A stretch of DNA of 10,571 nucleotides from Anaerolineaceae bacterium UBA5211. GTDB lineage: Bacteria; Chloroflexota; Anaerolineae; Anaerolineales; Anaerolineaceae. Location: the NCBI GenBank assembly GCA_002412595.1, contig DHVJ01000036.1, positions 20,241 through 30,811 on the forward strand, written 5' to 3'. The position numbers were made by a program, and so were the translations under genes. Positions 1 through 7,108 of the stretch are shown piece after piece (within the stretch, counting starts at the first letter, position 1; every line of letters starts with the position of its first letter). The notes beneath the pieces were generated by a model, which did no database searches, had not been told where the DNA came from, and saw nothing but the letters and a program-made list of their open reading frames with translations.

Positions 1-143
1 GCGGGCCGGTCCCTCCACCTCTCTTGATGAGTCTTGTTAATGGTACGAATTAGCGGCAATGTTACCATAAAAATTAATAGTGGACAACTGAGTGACTTTA
101 AGATCTACTATATTAAAGATCTTGCTATTTTAAGATTAGCCTA

Positions 144-172
144 TTGTATTGAATGAGCTAGTGACGTATGCT
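144..172 (+). promoter_or_regulatory. Candidate sigma70-type promoter for the M23 peptidase gene
   Basis: TTGTAT (144-149) and TATGCT (167-172) are separated by 17 bases, which suits a -35/-10 pair, and would give an untranslated leader of about 80 bases before the ATG at 261. The whole 1-260 stretch is AT-rich, so chance matches are likely. Nothing else coding is visible in 1-260. It does hold a small inverted repeat, AAGATCT (100-106) against AGATCTT (117-123), of unknown meaning. Confidence 0.25.
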
Positions 173-260
173 TAATTTTGTTCCCCGTATTTTTGTAATA
201 CAAATCTCAAAAAATATACATCTTAATATCAATCCGTAAACACAATTTCTGGAGGGAAAG

Positions 261-1961
261 ATGAAACGGAAAATTTGTCGCAACTTTTTATCTGTTTGCA
301 TATCAGTTGTATTAATTTTTCTCGGTAACGCGAGTTTTGTTTATTCACAGGAGGAGACCCCCGCTGAGATACCCGAAGCTTCCCCAACTGAAACACCTAC
401 TCAAGAGATTCAAATTGCAGATACTCCAATTATCTCAACTGAAGAAGCTACTGCAACATACACTTTAGATGATGCGATTGATCAGAATACTACGCCAACG
501 CCTGAGTTACTGGATGATGTTATGGAGGAAATCACTCTAACTCCTACGCCTACATCTACTGAGGTCGTTTTAGCAATCCCAGCCTTACCATCCGATAAGG
601 AGATAATCGAAGTAATACAATCCGATTTTATGGAAGCTAATTCGACGGATCCTTACGCATACATAACCCGCGACTTATTGAATATTGAAATTGGAGAAAA
701 AGTTCAAAGTGAAAATTGGTTGATTATCTATTTTAAAGTTGATAATGAAAATATTAGCCATTCACTTATTGGATTTTATAAAGAGAGTTGGCAATTAGTC
801 AGTGATTATAGTAATAGGTTTTTAAACGTTCTTGGTGGAATTCCTCAGAATCTTTTTGATAATAATATACTAAAATCGCTTGCGAGTTCCTCAGGTGAGG
901 AAAATGTATACAGTCAGGCAATTTATACTTATGATCTACCATACAAAGCCGGTACGTCAAAAAAATTATCTCAGGAGTATTCAGATTCTCATCCAGCATA
1001 TGATTTCAGTATGTCAGCGGGAACAAAAATATACGCTGTTACTAGTGGTACAGTGATTGCGGTAAAGGTAAATACAAAAAGTTCTTGTTATAAATCATCT
1101 ATACCACACTGTACTCAAACATGTCTTGATTCTGGAAATTATATAGCAATTCAGAATACGGATGGAAATCGTGATTATTACGTACACCTACAACAGGATG
1201 GTTCAATAGTTAATAAAGGTGATTCAATTGCTAAGGGGCAAATAATTGGGTCTTCTGGGAATACAGGATGCTCATCGGGAGCACATTTGCATTTTCAAGA
1301 AAAATCAGGAATTTCTGGGTCAAGTTCAACACAAGTATATTTCAATACATATGGAGCATTATCTGCTAACAATTACTATTGTAGTGTGAACAATTCATCA
1401 CTTATCCCAACACCAACGAAACCAAATTCAATAATTTATTCCCGTAAACCTACTTTCTCATGGTCTCCAATTCCATGTGCGACCAAGTATATTCTACAAG
1501 TGTATAACACCTCGGTTGAAAAAGAATTAAAAAAGGCTGATGTTTGTTCCTCTACCTTATGTTCCTATAACCCTGGAGTTCCTTTGTCTAGCGGAGTAAA
1601 TAAGTTCCGTGTTAAGGCCTACATAAACGGATCATGGTATTCATATAGCAGTTTTCAATCATTTACAGTCGTTCTCCCAACTCAAATCTCTCCTCCTGGT
1701 GGAATAAACAGTATAAAACCAACTTACAAATGGAATCAAGTGTCAGCAGCAAATAAATATTATATTCAGATATATAAGGGAACATCATTGATTTATTATT
1801 CAACAATTTCGGGTACTTCTTTACATTGTTCAAATTCAATTTGTAGCTATACGCCAAATAAAGTACTAAAAAATGCTACTGCTTATAAATGGCGAATTAA
1901 GGCTTATATAAATGGAAATGGTCAGAGTTACACTGATTTTGTAGCATTTATTACGCCATAG
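261..1961 (+). CDS. Secreted M23 (LytM-type) metallopeptidase with Thr/Pro stalk and tandem C-terminal repeats
   Basis: A 566-residue exported protein that probably cuts peptidoglycan cross-links or another Gly-rich peptide outside the cell. Residues 1-29 form a signal peptide (MKRK, then a hydrophobic run, then a probable cut near SFVYSQ). Residues 30-100 are a Thr/Pro/Glu-rich stalk with TPTPT motifs. Residues 105-200 are an unassigned domain. The M23 domain spans about 225-360 and keeps all expected residues: HxxxD (H244, D248), H309 in YVHL, and HLH (H342, H344). H244, D248 and H344 should bind zinc; H309 and H342 should be catalytic. Cysteines 276, 284, 288 and 337 in or near this domain could form disulfides. 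Residues 385-473 and 474-566 are two related repeats, each with a KPT(F/Y)xW start, a Cys pair and a KAYING motif, probably adhesive beta-sandwich domains. GGAGGG at 251-256 supports this start. AT-rich relative to its neighbours. Family call firm; substrate unknown. Confidence 0.9.
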   Translation: MKRKICRNFLSVCISVVLIFLGNASFVYSQEETPAEIPEASPTETPTQEIQIADTPIISTEEATATYTLDDAIDQNTTPTPELLDDVMEEITLTPTPTSTEVVLAIPALPSDKEIIEVIQSDFMEANSTDPYAYITRDLLNIEIGEKVQSENWLIIYFKVDNENISHSLIGFYKESWQLVSDYSNRFLNVLGGIPQNLFDNNILKSLASSSGEENVYSQAIYTYDLPYKAGTSKKLSQEYSDSHPAYDFSMSAGTKIYAVTSGTVIAVKVNTKSSCYKSSIPHCTQTCLDSGNYIAIQNTDGNRDYYVHLQQDGSIVNKGDSIAKGQIIGSSGNTGCSSGAHLHFQEKSGISGSSSTQVYFNTYGALSANNYYCSVNNSSLIPTPTKPNSIIYSRKPTFSWSPIPCATKYILQVYNTSVEKELKKADVCSSTLCSYNPGVPLSSGVNKFRVKAYINGSWYSYSSFQSFTVVLPTQISPPGGINSIKPTYKWNQVSAANKYYIQIYKGTSLIYYSTISGTSLHCSNSICSYTPNKVLKNATAYKWRIKAYINGNGQSYTDFVAFITP

Positions 1962-1982
1962 TGAAAAAATGCCGAATAAAAC

Positions 1983-2022
1983 ACAGAAGTATGGTTTAGA
2001 AATATCACGATCATACTTCTGT
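1983..2022. terminator. Bidirectional hairpin terminator candidate after the M23 gene
   Basis: ACAGAAGTATG (1983-1993) pairs perfectly with CATACTTCTGT (2012-2022) around an 18-base loop, 21 bases after the M23 stop codon. On the plus strand it is followed by TTATTAAATTAT. On the minus strand it is followed by GTTTTATT, which is at least as good a T-run. It may therefore serve two converging transcripts, the M23 gene and the minus-strand frame ending at 2031. The stem is AT-rich and the loop is long, so its strength is uncertain. Confidence 0.6.
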
Positions 2023-2030
2023 TTATTAAA

Positions 2031-2156
2031 TTATAGAAAAAAACCGACTAATAATAAATATCGATCAGGATGATAACTTTCTGGATAATGCCCATGAATT
2101 CTCACTATATTATTTAAAGGTGCATAATTAGCTAACCAATTCGTAAAAGTATTCAT
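2031..2156 (-). pseudogene. Short minus-strand open frame, possible tail of a decayed gene
   Basis: The minus strand is open for 66 codons (2034-2231) between a TAA at 2232-2234 and a TAA at 2031-2033, despite the AT-rich context. The only ATG (2154-2156) gives 41 residues. The predicted sequence looks protein-like rather than random: it has a WLANYAPLNNIVRIHGH segment, then YHPDRY, and a hydrophobic end LLLVGFFL. I see no ribosome binding site for the ATG. The frame stays coding-like upstream of it, so this could be the C-terminal remnant of a longer broken gene. The hairpin at 1983-2022 lies just past its stop and terminates better in this direction, which argues that the strand was once transcribed. 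I do not recognise the family. Chance remains quite possible. Confidence 0.3.
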
Positions 2157-2242
2157 AGCATATGTACTAATTTGGTTTTGTAAGATTATTAATCCAGAAT
2201 TCTGATACTTTGAACTAAGAAAAAAGAAGTTTTATAATTGTG

Positions 2243-2314
2243 AGCACATGACGGTTGAACCTCAAGGGAGGCGGCAACCGTTGATTTTTAATTGCAATGA
2301 ACGTGTGCTTTTTA
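2243..2314 (+). ncRNA. Candidate structured RNA or leader element with terminator-like end
   Basis: Three nested pairings are visible. The outer stem is AGCACATG (2243-2250) with CGTGTGCT (2302-2309): 8 pairs, one of them G-U. The middle stem is ACGGTTG (2251-2257) with CAACCGT (2275-2281): 7 perfect pairs. The inner stem is CCTC (2260-2263) with GAGG (2268-2271), with loop AAGG. The outer stem is followed at once by a T-run (2309-2313), like a Rho-independent terminator. It lies 74 bases upstream of the HAD gene on the same strand, so it could be a free small RNA, a terminated leader or an attenuator. It matches no riboswitch class I can identify by eye. The G and C bases concentrated in this otherwise AT-rich spacer add weight. 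Confidence 0.4.
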
Positions 2315-2387
2315 GAATGCTTTTTTCAGTAATGAGAGAACGGTTTAGGTGAAAGTCCGATTATTATTTTAATATTTGGGAGTGTGC

Positions 2388-3050
2388 ATGAAAATCAACG
2401 CGGTTATCTTCGATATGGACGGGGTCATCTTCGATACGGAAAAACTGGCCCAGGAATCCTGGCGCCTGGTTGAAAAAGAATTTGGCGTCCCGGTCGGGCA
2501 AGATTTTATGACCATGCTGTTGGGCATGAGCCACACCGGCATCCTGGATGTGTATGCCAAATATTTCGGCGATTACGAGCTGGGCAGCCGCATTTATAAC
2601 TGGCGCAAGGTCTTTATGAACGACAGCATCGAGCAGAACGGCATACCGGTCAAGTCGGGAGTTCTGGAACTATTTGCGTACCTAAAAGAAGCCGGTCTGC
2701 CCATGGCACTGGCCACTTCCAGCTACCGGCCGAATTACGAGCGCCTGTTCCGCGTGACCGGCTTGGAAAACCCCTTCCGTGTCGTGGTCACCGGAGACAC
2801 GCTGGCGCATAGCAAGCCCGACCCTGAGATTTTTCTGCGCGCAGCCGAAGGCCTGGGCGTGGCAATCCATGAGTGTTTGGTAATTGAGGATTCATACAAT
2901 GGCGTGAATGCCGGCAGCGCAGCCGGAGCCATCACGGTCATGGTGCCGGATATGGTGCCGCCCACGCCTGAAGTGCGCGCCAAAGCCTACGCGATTTGCA
3001 CATCCCTTTTGGATGTGATTCCATTAATTAAAGAGATCAACCACAATTAA
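2388..3050 (+). CDS. HAD superfamily (subfamily IA) phosphatase or beta-phosphoglucomutase-like enzyme
   Basis: A 220-residue soluble hydrolase or mutase of the haloacid dehalogenase superfamily. Motif I is DMDGVIFDTE, with nucleophile D9 and acid/base D11. Motif II is TSS (110-112). Motif III is K143 in SKPDPEIF. Motif IV is IEDS with E167 and D168, which should hold Mg2+. The helical cap inserted after motif I (about 17-88) places it in subfamily IA, near beta-phosphoglucomutase and sugar-phosphate or phosphoglycolate phosphatases; the exact substrate cannot be read. The ATG at 2388 is preferred over the in-frame TTG at 2376 because GGGAG (2378-2382) lies five bases before it and motif I then starts near residue 7, as is usual. 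The gene stands alone on its strand. Base composition is higher in GC than the spacers on both sides. Confidence 0.9.
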   Translation: MKINAVIFDMDGVIFDTEKLAQESWRLVEKEFGVPVGQDFMTMLLGMSHTGILDVYAKYFGDYELGSRIYNWRKVFMNDSIEQNGIPVKSGVLELFAYLKEAGLPMALATSSYRPNYERLFRVTGLENPFRVVVTGDTLAHSKPDPEIFLRAAEGLGVAIHECLVIEDSYNGVNAGSAAGAITVMVPDMVPPTPEVRAKAYAICTSLLDVIPLIKEINHN

Positions 3051-3300
3051 TCATCCAAAATTTATTTTTGATGTCTATTTAAAATTTATAAAAAAGATTG
3101 TATTAAATATCTGGATTTTTATTCTCGGTAAGTCGAAAATGGTTCCGTAACATTTTTTTTGTAAAATTGGTCACAGATCCTTTTGGGCCAATGAATTAAA
3201 CATTACCCTGCTTCAATCTCTAAACTGGATTATTACGTCGATTTGGGACTAATTATGTTTTGCCCCAACGCAGACAACCAGGCACCTTTTTCTGGAATGC
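3051..3300. other. AT-rich intergenic stretch without a recognisable gene
   Basis: Between the HAD stop codon and the hairpin at 3301 lie 250 bases with many A/T runs, including T8 near 3152. I see no open frame worth reporting, no tRNA and no clear hairpin terminator for the HAD gene. The last part (3260-3290) is richer in GC and contains CCAACGCAGACAACCAGG, which may belong to a dispersed repeat. I cannot confirm that without the rest of the genome. Confidence 0.4.
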
Positions 3301-3338
3301 AAATAGCGACCTGATTTTTTGGAATCAGGCCGCTATTT
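3301..3338 (-). terminator. Strong hairpin terminator downstream of the oxidoreductase gene
   Basis: AAATAGCG (3301-3308) pairs with CGCTATTT (3331-3338), and CCTGATT (3310-3316) pairs with AATCAGG (3323-3329). The A3309/C3330 mismatch interrupts the stem and the loop is six bases (TTTTGG). That makes 15 pairs, the most stable fold in the gap between the convergent HAD and oxidoreductase genes. It sits about 80 bases past the oxidoreductase stop codon. The T-run after the stem is short on both strands, and the A/T-rich lower stem could act in both directions. Confidence 0.6.
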
Positions 3339-3418
3339 CGTAATTTAAAGCATTTGGTGCGGCAATGGTTTAAAAAAGTTTGTTCTTACCTTTGCATTTA
3401 CATCTTTTCGCTGCTTAA

Positions 3419-5341
3419 TTATAGATTGTAGGCTGTTTCAAAGCCCTCTTTGACGGCCTGATAAATTTTACGGGGTTTAACAGCGTCGCCAATTACTTTG
3501 TACTCAATATTGGATTCTTGAGCTTGATTAACCAAATCGGTGTTGGGGTTGGATTTATAACCGACGGCAAGAATAACTGTGTCCACATTTTCGCAAGTTC
3601 GTTTATCGGTCCTCACCGTGTGATGATTAATCTCCAAGACTTTTTCGCTGGTTAATATCTTGATATCCGATTTGCTAACACGGTTTAACAAAGGGGCACT
3701 CATCGTCGGCGACATATCTATGAGGATGTTATCCAGCATTTCGATCACGGTCACATCCTTGTTTTGTTCATCTAAAAGCTCCGCCGTTTCCACCCCAACT
3801 GAACCACCTCCGATGATTACGACTTTATTCCCTACGCTTTTACGCTTTAAGAGGCTATCTTGGGCCGTGATCACGTAATCTTCCTGAACGCCAGGGATGG
3901 GGGGAATAATGGGAGATGACCCGTTCGCGATGATGATGAAATCGGGCTGGTCTTTCATAATCATGCTCATATCCGCTTTGGTATTCATTTTTACATCAAC
4001 ATCATACTTCTTCAGCATGCCGGAAAGAAAATCTACCAAGGCGAACATTTCGGACTTGAAGGGTGGTTTTGTGCCCGGGACGATATTACCACCCAAGTAA
4101 GCATTCTTTTCGTAAAGTTTTACAGAATGGCCTTTGGAGGCAGCAAGGTAAGCGGCTTCCATACCACCCGGTCCACCGCCGACCACCACAACCTTTTTCT
4201 TTGACTGAGCAGGAATGGACAAATCGTATTGATATTCGTTTCCGGTCATCGGATTATAAATACAAGAGATAGAAACACCGGACATCAGTTCACTCATACA
4301 ATGGTTACAACTCAGACAACTGCGGATTTCATTTTCCTGTCCATTGAGTGCTTTGTTGTAAAAATCAGCATCACAGAGCAGCGGCCGGCCAGTAGCAACC
4401 ATATCAACTTTTCCACTTGCAATAATGTCTTCAGCGAATTGGGGTGTCTTGATCCGGTTTGCTACAATAACCGGGACAGCATTTTGAATGGAGTGTTTAA
4501 TGGCTTCCGCATTTTCAACATAAACGCCTAAAATATCATCCGCGCCGCTTGATACTCTGTTGGTCGCATAAGTAGATCCTGAGACATTAATGGCGTTAAC
4601 CCCATGTGCCACAAGTAATTTACAGAAAGAAGTGGTATCTTCGATCATCAATCCGTCTGGCAAATACTCCTCGGAGCTGATACGGTAAATAATGGGATAA
4701 TCTCCTACTCGTTCGCGAATGGCATCAACAACTTCCAAAGGGAACCGATTTCTGTTTTCTACACTTCCACCATATTCATCGCTGCGATGATTGCTGTTGG
4801 GAGATAGAAATTGATTGAGCAAATAACCGTGAGCACCATGAAGTTCTACAGCGTCAAAACCTGCCTTCTTGGCACGCTCGGCCGCATCCGCGAATTCTTT
4901 GACCACTGTTTTGATCTCTGCGATGCTCATTGCTCTGGGCATGGACTGAACAACAGGGCATGGAATGGCTGATGGTGCGACAAGTTGGCTTCCTGTTGCA
5001 AGGGGATTGGCTTGCCGACCGCCATGATAAAGTTGGGTTGCGATCTTGCCGCCATGGCGATGAATGGCATCGGTCAACTCTTTTAATCCGGGAATCAATT
5101 CGTCTCGGTCGATGCCAACTTCATTGGTAAAGCCTTTACCGGTTTTCGTTATGTAGGTGGCTTCAATAATATTTAAACCTACACCACCTTTGGCACGTGC
5201 TTCATGATAGGCAATAAAACGCTCTGTTACGGAGCCATCTTCGTTACACATATTGGTAACCATAGATGGCATAACTCCGCGGTTTTTAAGCTTCATATTT
5301 CCAATCTGGATTGGGGAGAATAGATGCTCAAACTTAGTCAT
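3419..5341 (-). CDS. FMN/FAD/4Fe-4S NAD(P)H:flavin oxidoreductase (2,4-dienoyl-CoA reductase / 2-enoate reductase class)
   Basis: A 640-residue cytoplasmic enzyme that reduces activated C=C bonds, with electrons passing from NAD(P)H via FAD and an iron-sulfur cluster to FMN. Residues 1-335 form the Old Yellow Enzyme TIM barrel: HLFSPIQIG at the start, LYHGGRQA (104-111), HGAHGYLLNQFLSP (168-181) and the YGGSVENRNRF stretch. The 4Fe-4S ligands are C342, C345, C348 and C360. The FAD-binding GGGPGG is at 388-393 and the NAD(P)-binding GGGSVG at 511-516. This order is that of FadH, 2-enoate reductase, BaiCD/BaiH and trimethylamine dehydrogenase. Length fits (FadH is about 670). AGGAGG lies six bases before the ATG. 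The natural substrate is not readable; 2-enoates, dienoyl-CoA or steroid-like enones are possible. It lies downstream of lipA-ybaK on the same strand but after a 315-base gap. Lower GC than lipA and rsmI suggests acquisition, perhaps from a Firmicute-like donor (inference). Confidence 0.92.
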   Translation of the reverse strand: MTKFEHLFSPIQIGNMKLKNRGVMPSMVTNMCNEDGSVTERFIAYHEARAKGGVGLNIIEATYITKTGKGFTNEVGIDRDELIPGLKELTDAIHRHGGKIATQLYHGGRQANPLATGSQLVAPSAIPCPVVQSMPRAMSIAEIKTVVKEFADAAERAKKAGFDAVELHGAHGYLLNQFLSPNSNHRSDEYGGSVENRNRFPLEVVDAIRERVGDYPIIYRISSEEYLPDGLMIEDTTSFCKLLVAHGVNAINVSGSTYATNRVSSGADDILGVYVENAEAIKHSIQNAVPVIVANRIKTPQFAEDIIASGKVDMVATGRPLLCDADFYNKALNGQENEIRSCLSCNHCMSELMSGVSISCIYNPMTGNEYQYDLSIPAQSKKKVVVVGGGPGGMEAAYLAASKGHSVKLYEKNAYLGGNIVPGTKPPFKSEMFALVDFLSGMLKKYDVDVKMNTKADMSMIMKDQPDFIIIANGSSPIIPPIPGVQEDYVITAQDSLLKRKSVGNKVVIIGGGSVGVETAELLDEQNKDVTVIEMLDNILIDMSPTMSAPLLNRVSKSDIKILTSEKVLEINHHTVRTDKRTCENVDTVILAVGYKSNPNTDLVNQAQESNIEYKVIGDAVKPRKIYQAVKEGFETAYNL

Positions 5342-5597
5342 TGTAAGCCTCCTGAGTTTTCAATGATCCTTTGAAATTTATATAATTATATTGCGCTTCC
5401 CTGTCAGGCCCATAGATTTTGTGCCACTTAAAAGCAGACATTTGTAAGGTTAGCGGAGAATTCACAGTGGGTTTGCTTTCCCAAGGCAGCAAAGGGACGG
5501 ATGGAATTGTATTCCTGCAGCATTTTGGTTTAATCCTTCTGGCTTTATCCAATGAGCTGAATAGATATGCATCCATGAAAAGTTCTTCGGAATTCAT
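5334..5597 (-). CDS. Small hypothetical ORF overlapping the oxidoreductase start (doubtful, possibly a remnant)
   Basis: An 87-residue open frame whose stop (5334-5336) overlaps the first codons of the oxidoreductase gene by 8 bases, in the ATGACTAA arrangement typical of translational coupling. The predicted protein begins MNSEELFMDAYLF and contains a basic CCRN segment, WESKP and FKWHKIYGPD. No domain, signal peptide or membrane segment is evident. No ribosome binding site precedes the ATG at 5595-5597. The frame continues open for six codons upstream without a start (TFEKAW), which suits a truncated gene. If real, it may be a leader or partner of the oxidoreductase. If not, the stretch 5342-5656 is simply the promoter and leader region. 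An opposite-strand open frame covers part of it, so chance is plausible. Confidence 0.3.
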   Translation of the reverse strand: MNSEELFMDAYLFSSLDKARRIKPKCCRNTIPSVPLLPWESKPTVNSPLTLQMSAFKWHKIYGPDREAQYNYINFKGSLKTQEAYND

Positions 5598-5656
5598 CCA
5601 GGCTTTTTCAAAAGTCTAAAATGTCAAATTCGCAGGTAGCTTTGTTAAAAAAATAA

Positions 5657-6133
5657 TTATTTCGTCTGAGATAAAGGCGCGAAGCGCGCGTTGGTCAGCT
5701 GAACCAAATCTTTGGGCGCGATGCGGATTTGCAGGCCCCACTGCCCGCCGGAGATCAGCATGGCCTCCAGCGATTCAGCCGAGCTGTCGATCAGCACCTG
5801 AAAGCCCTTATTGATCAGTGCCAGCGGGGAAATACCGCCGGCCACCAGCCCGGTCAGCGCTTCGGCTTCCGCTTGGGTGGTGACGTGCACTTTTTTCTCC
5901 TTCAATGCGACTGCCAGGGCTTTGTTGTCCACCTCGCTGGTGGCGGGCACCAGCGCCAGGATGGGCTTGCCGCCCTTTTCGCGCTTGGACACGATGGTCT
6001 TGAAGACCGTTGCGGGAGGAAGCCTCAATAGCTCGGCTACTTCCAAAGCGCTCAACTTTTGCACCGGCACTTCCAGCGCGGTGAAGGGCACCTTGCGTGA
6101 CTCTAGCATGCGCGTGACGTTATTGGAAGTCAT
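5657..6133 (-). CDS. ybaK: YbaK/EbsC-type Cys-tRNA(Pro) deacylase
   Basis: A 158-residue trans-editing enzyme that hydrolyses Cys-tRNA(Pro), a mischarging product of prolyl-tRNA synthetase, in the cytoplasm. The single YbaK/aminoacyl-tRNA deacylase domain fills the protein. Visible family marks are the VFKTIV segment holding the conserved lysine (K45), LALVPATSEVDNKAL in the middle, and AGGISPLAL (98-106) followed by the VLIDSS strand. Length matches YbaK (about 159). Start choice is supported by AAGGA five bases before the ATG. It begins 14 bases after the lipA stop on the same strand, so the two are very probably cotranscribed. That pairing looks like convenience rather than a shared pathway. 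Related ProX or YeaK editing proteins share the fold, but the GGISP motif fits YbaK best. Confidence 0.9.
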   Translation of the reverse strand: MTSNNVTRMLESRKVPFTALEVPVQKLSALEVAELLRLPPATVFKTIVSKREKGGKPILALVPATSEVDNKALAVALKEKKVHVTTQAEAEALTGLVAGGISPLALINKGFQVLIDSSAESLEAMLISGGQWGLQIRIAPKDLVQLTNARFAPLSQTK

Positions 6134-6147
6134 TTTGTTCCTTACTT

Positions 6148-7062
6148 TTATTTAAGGTACAGGGCTTTGACCTGTTCCACGGCGTGGTAAGAGGAGCGTA
6201 CCAGCGGCTGGCTTTCCACCCAACTGAAGCCGATCTCCTCGCCATAGGTTTTTAAATCCGCGAATTCTTCCAGCGTGTAATAGCGTTCGATGGGCAGGTG
6301 CTTGCGGCTGGGCTGCAGGTACTGCCCGATGGTGAGGATGTCCACTCCCCATTCACGCAGCAGGCGCATGATCTCGCGCACTTCTTCCAGCGTCTCGCCC
6401 AGTCCCAGCATAATGCCGGACTTGGTCAGCACACGCCGATCCATCTTTTTTGCGTTGGTCAGCACGGCCTGCGACCATTCCAGCCGGTCGGAGGGCTGGA
6501 CGCGCGTGAACAGGCGCGGCACGGTTTCCAGGTTGTGGTTGAGAATCTCCGGGCGCGCGTCCATCACGATACGCAGCGCTGCTTCGTTCCCGCGGAAATC
6601 GGGGATGAGCACCTCGACCGAGCAGCCCGGCTGCAGGGCGCGGATGCGTTCGATCACGGATGCAAAGATGCGCGCGCCGCCCAGGTTGTCGTCGTCGCGG
6701 TCCACGCTGGTGATGACGGCGTGCTTGAGATCCATGGCTTTGACCGCCTGCGCCACGCGTTCCGGCTCGTCCCAATCGATAGCGTCCGGTTTGCCGTGCT
6801 TGATGTCGCAGAACCCGCAGCGGCGCGTGCACACGTCGCCCAGGATCAGGAAGGTGGCGGTGCCGCTGCCCCAGCATTCGCCCATGTTCGGGCAGCCGGC
6901 TTCTTCGCACACGGTGTGCAGCTCCTTGCTGCGCATCATGTCCTTCAGCCAATCGTAAGTATCGCCGGAGGGCGCGCCGACCTTGATCCAGCTCGGGCGC
7001 CGGCGCGGCGTGGTGTCCATTTGGGCGGGGTTGACCCGCTCACGGGTGGGTTGTTTGTTCAT
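6148..7062 (-). CDS. lipA: Lipoyl synthase (radical SAM)
   Basis: A 304-residue radical SAM enzyme that inserts two sulfur atoms into protein-bound octanoyl groups, making the lipoyl arm of 2-oxoacid dehydrogenases and the glycine cleavage H protein. The auxiliary 4Fe-4S cluster motif CxxxxCxxxxxC is at C52, C57 and C63. The radical SAM motif CxxxCxxC is at C78, C82 and C85. The C-terminal RSSYHA (289-294) provides the serine that ligates the auxiliary cluster. Also typical are GDVCTRRCGFCD, SVDRDD, HNLETV and KSGIMLGLGE. Length is normal. AGGAG (7069-7073) lies six bases before the ATG. It is the first gene of a probable lipA-ybaK operon, and a repeat element (7109-7402) occupies the region where its promoter should be. 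No lipB/lipM octanoyltransferase or lplA is in the window. Confidence 0.97.
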   Translation of the reverse strand: MNKQPTRERVNPAQMDTTPRRRPSWIKVGAPSGDTYDWLKDMMRSKELHTVCEEAGCPNMGECWGSGTATFLILGDVCTRRCGFCDIKHGKPDAIDWDEPERVAQAVKAMDLKHAVITSVDRDDDNLGGARIFASVIERIRALQPGCSVEVLIPDFRGNEAALRIVMDARPEILNHNLETVPRLFTRVQPSDRLEWSQAVLTNAKKMDRRVLTKSGIMLGLGETLEEVREIMRLLREWGVDILTIGQYLQPSRKHLPIERYYTLEEFADLKTYGEEIGFSWVESQPLVRSSYHAVEQVKALYLK

Positions 7063-7108
7063 GGTTGACTCCTGCGATGATTATAACCTGATGGAGGAGT
7101 TCCTTTTT

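Noticed and set aside
2250..2282. GTTGAAC within a hairpin, resembling an integron attC core site
   Set aside because: The R' and R'' boxes are in the wrong order on both strands, and no integrase or gene cassette is present.
2343..2360. GGTGAAAGTCC, recalling group II intron domain sequences or a cobalamin riboswitch
   Set aside because: The surrounding conserved parts (domain V pairing, GAGCCG strand, or the GCCACTG box) are missing, and no reverse transcriptase gene is near.
6290..7068. Long plus-strand open frames (222 and 256 codons) opposite lipA
   Set aside because: They are GC-rich shadows of the lipA reading frame; the lipA motifs are complete on the minus strand.
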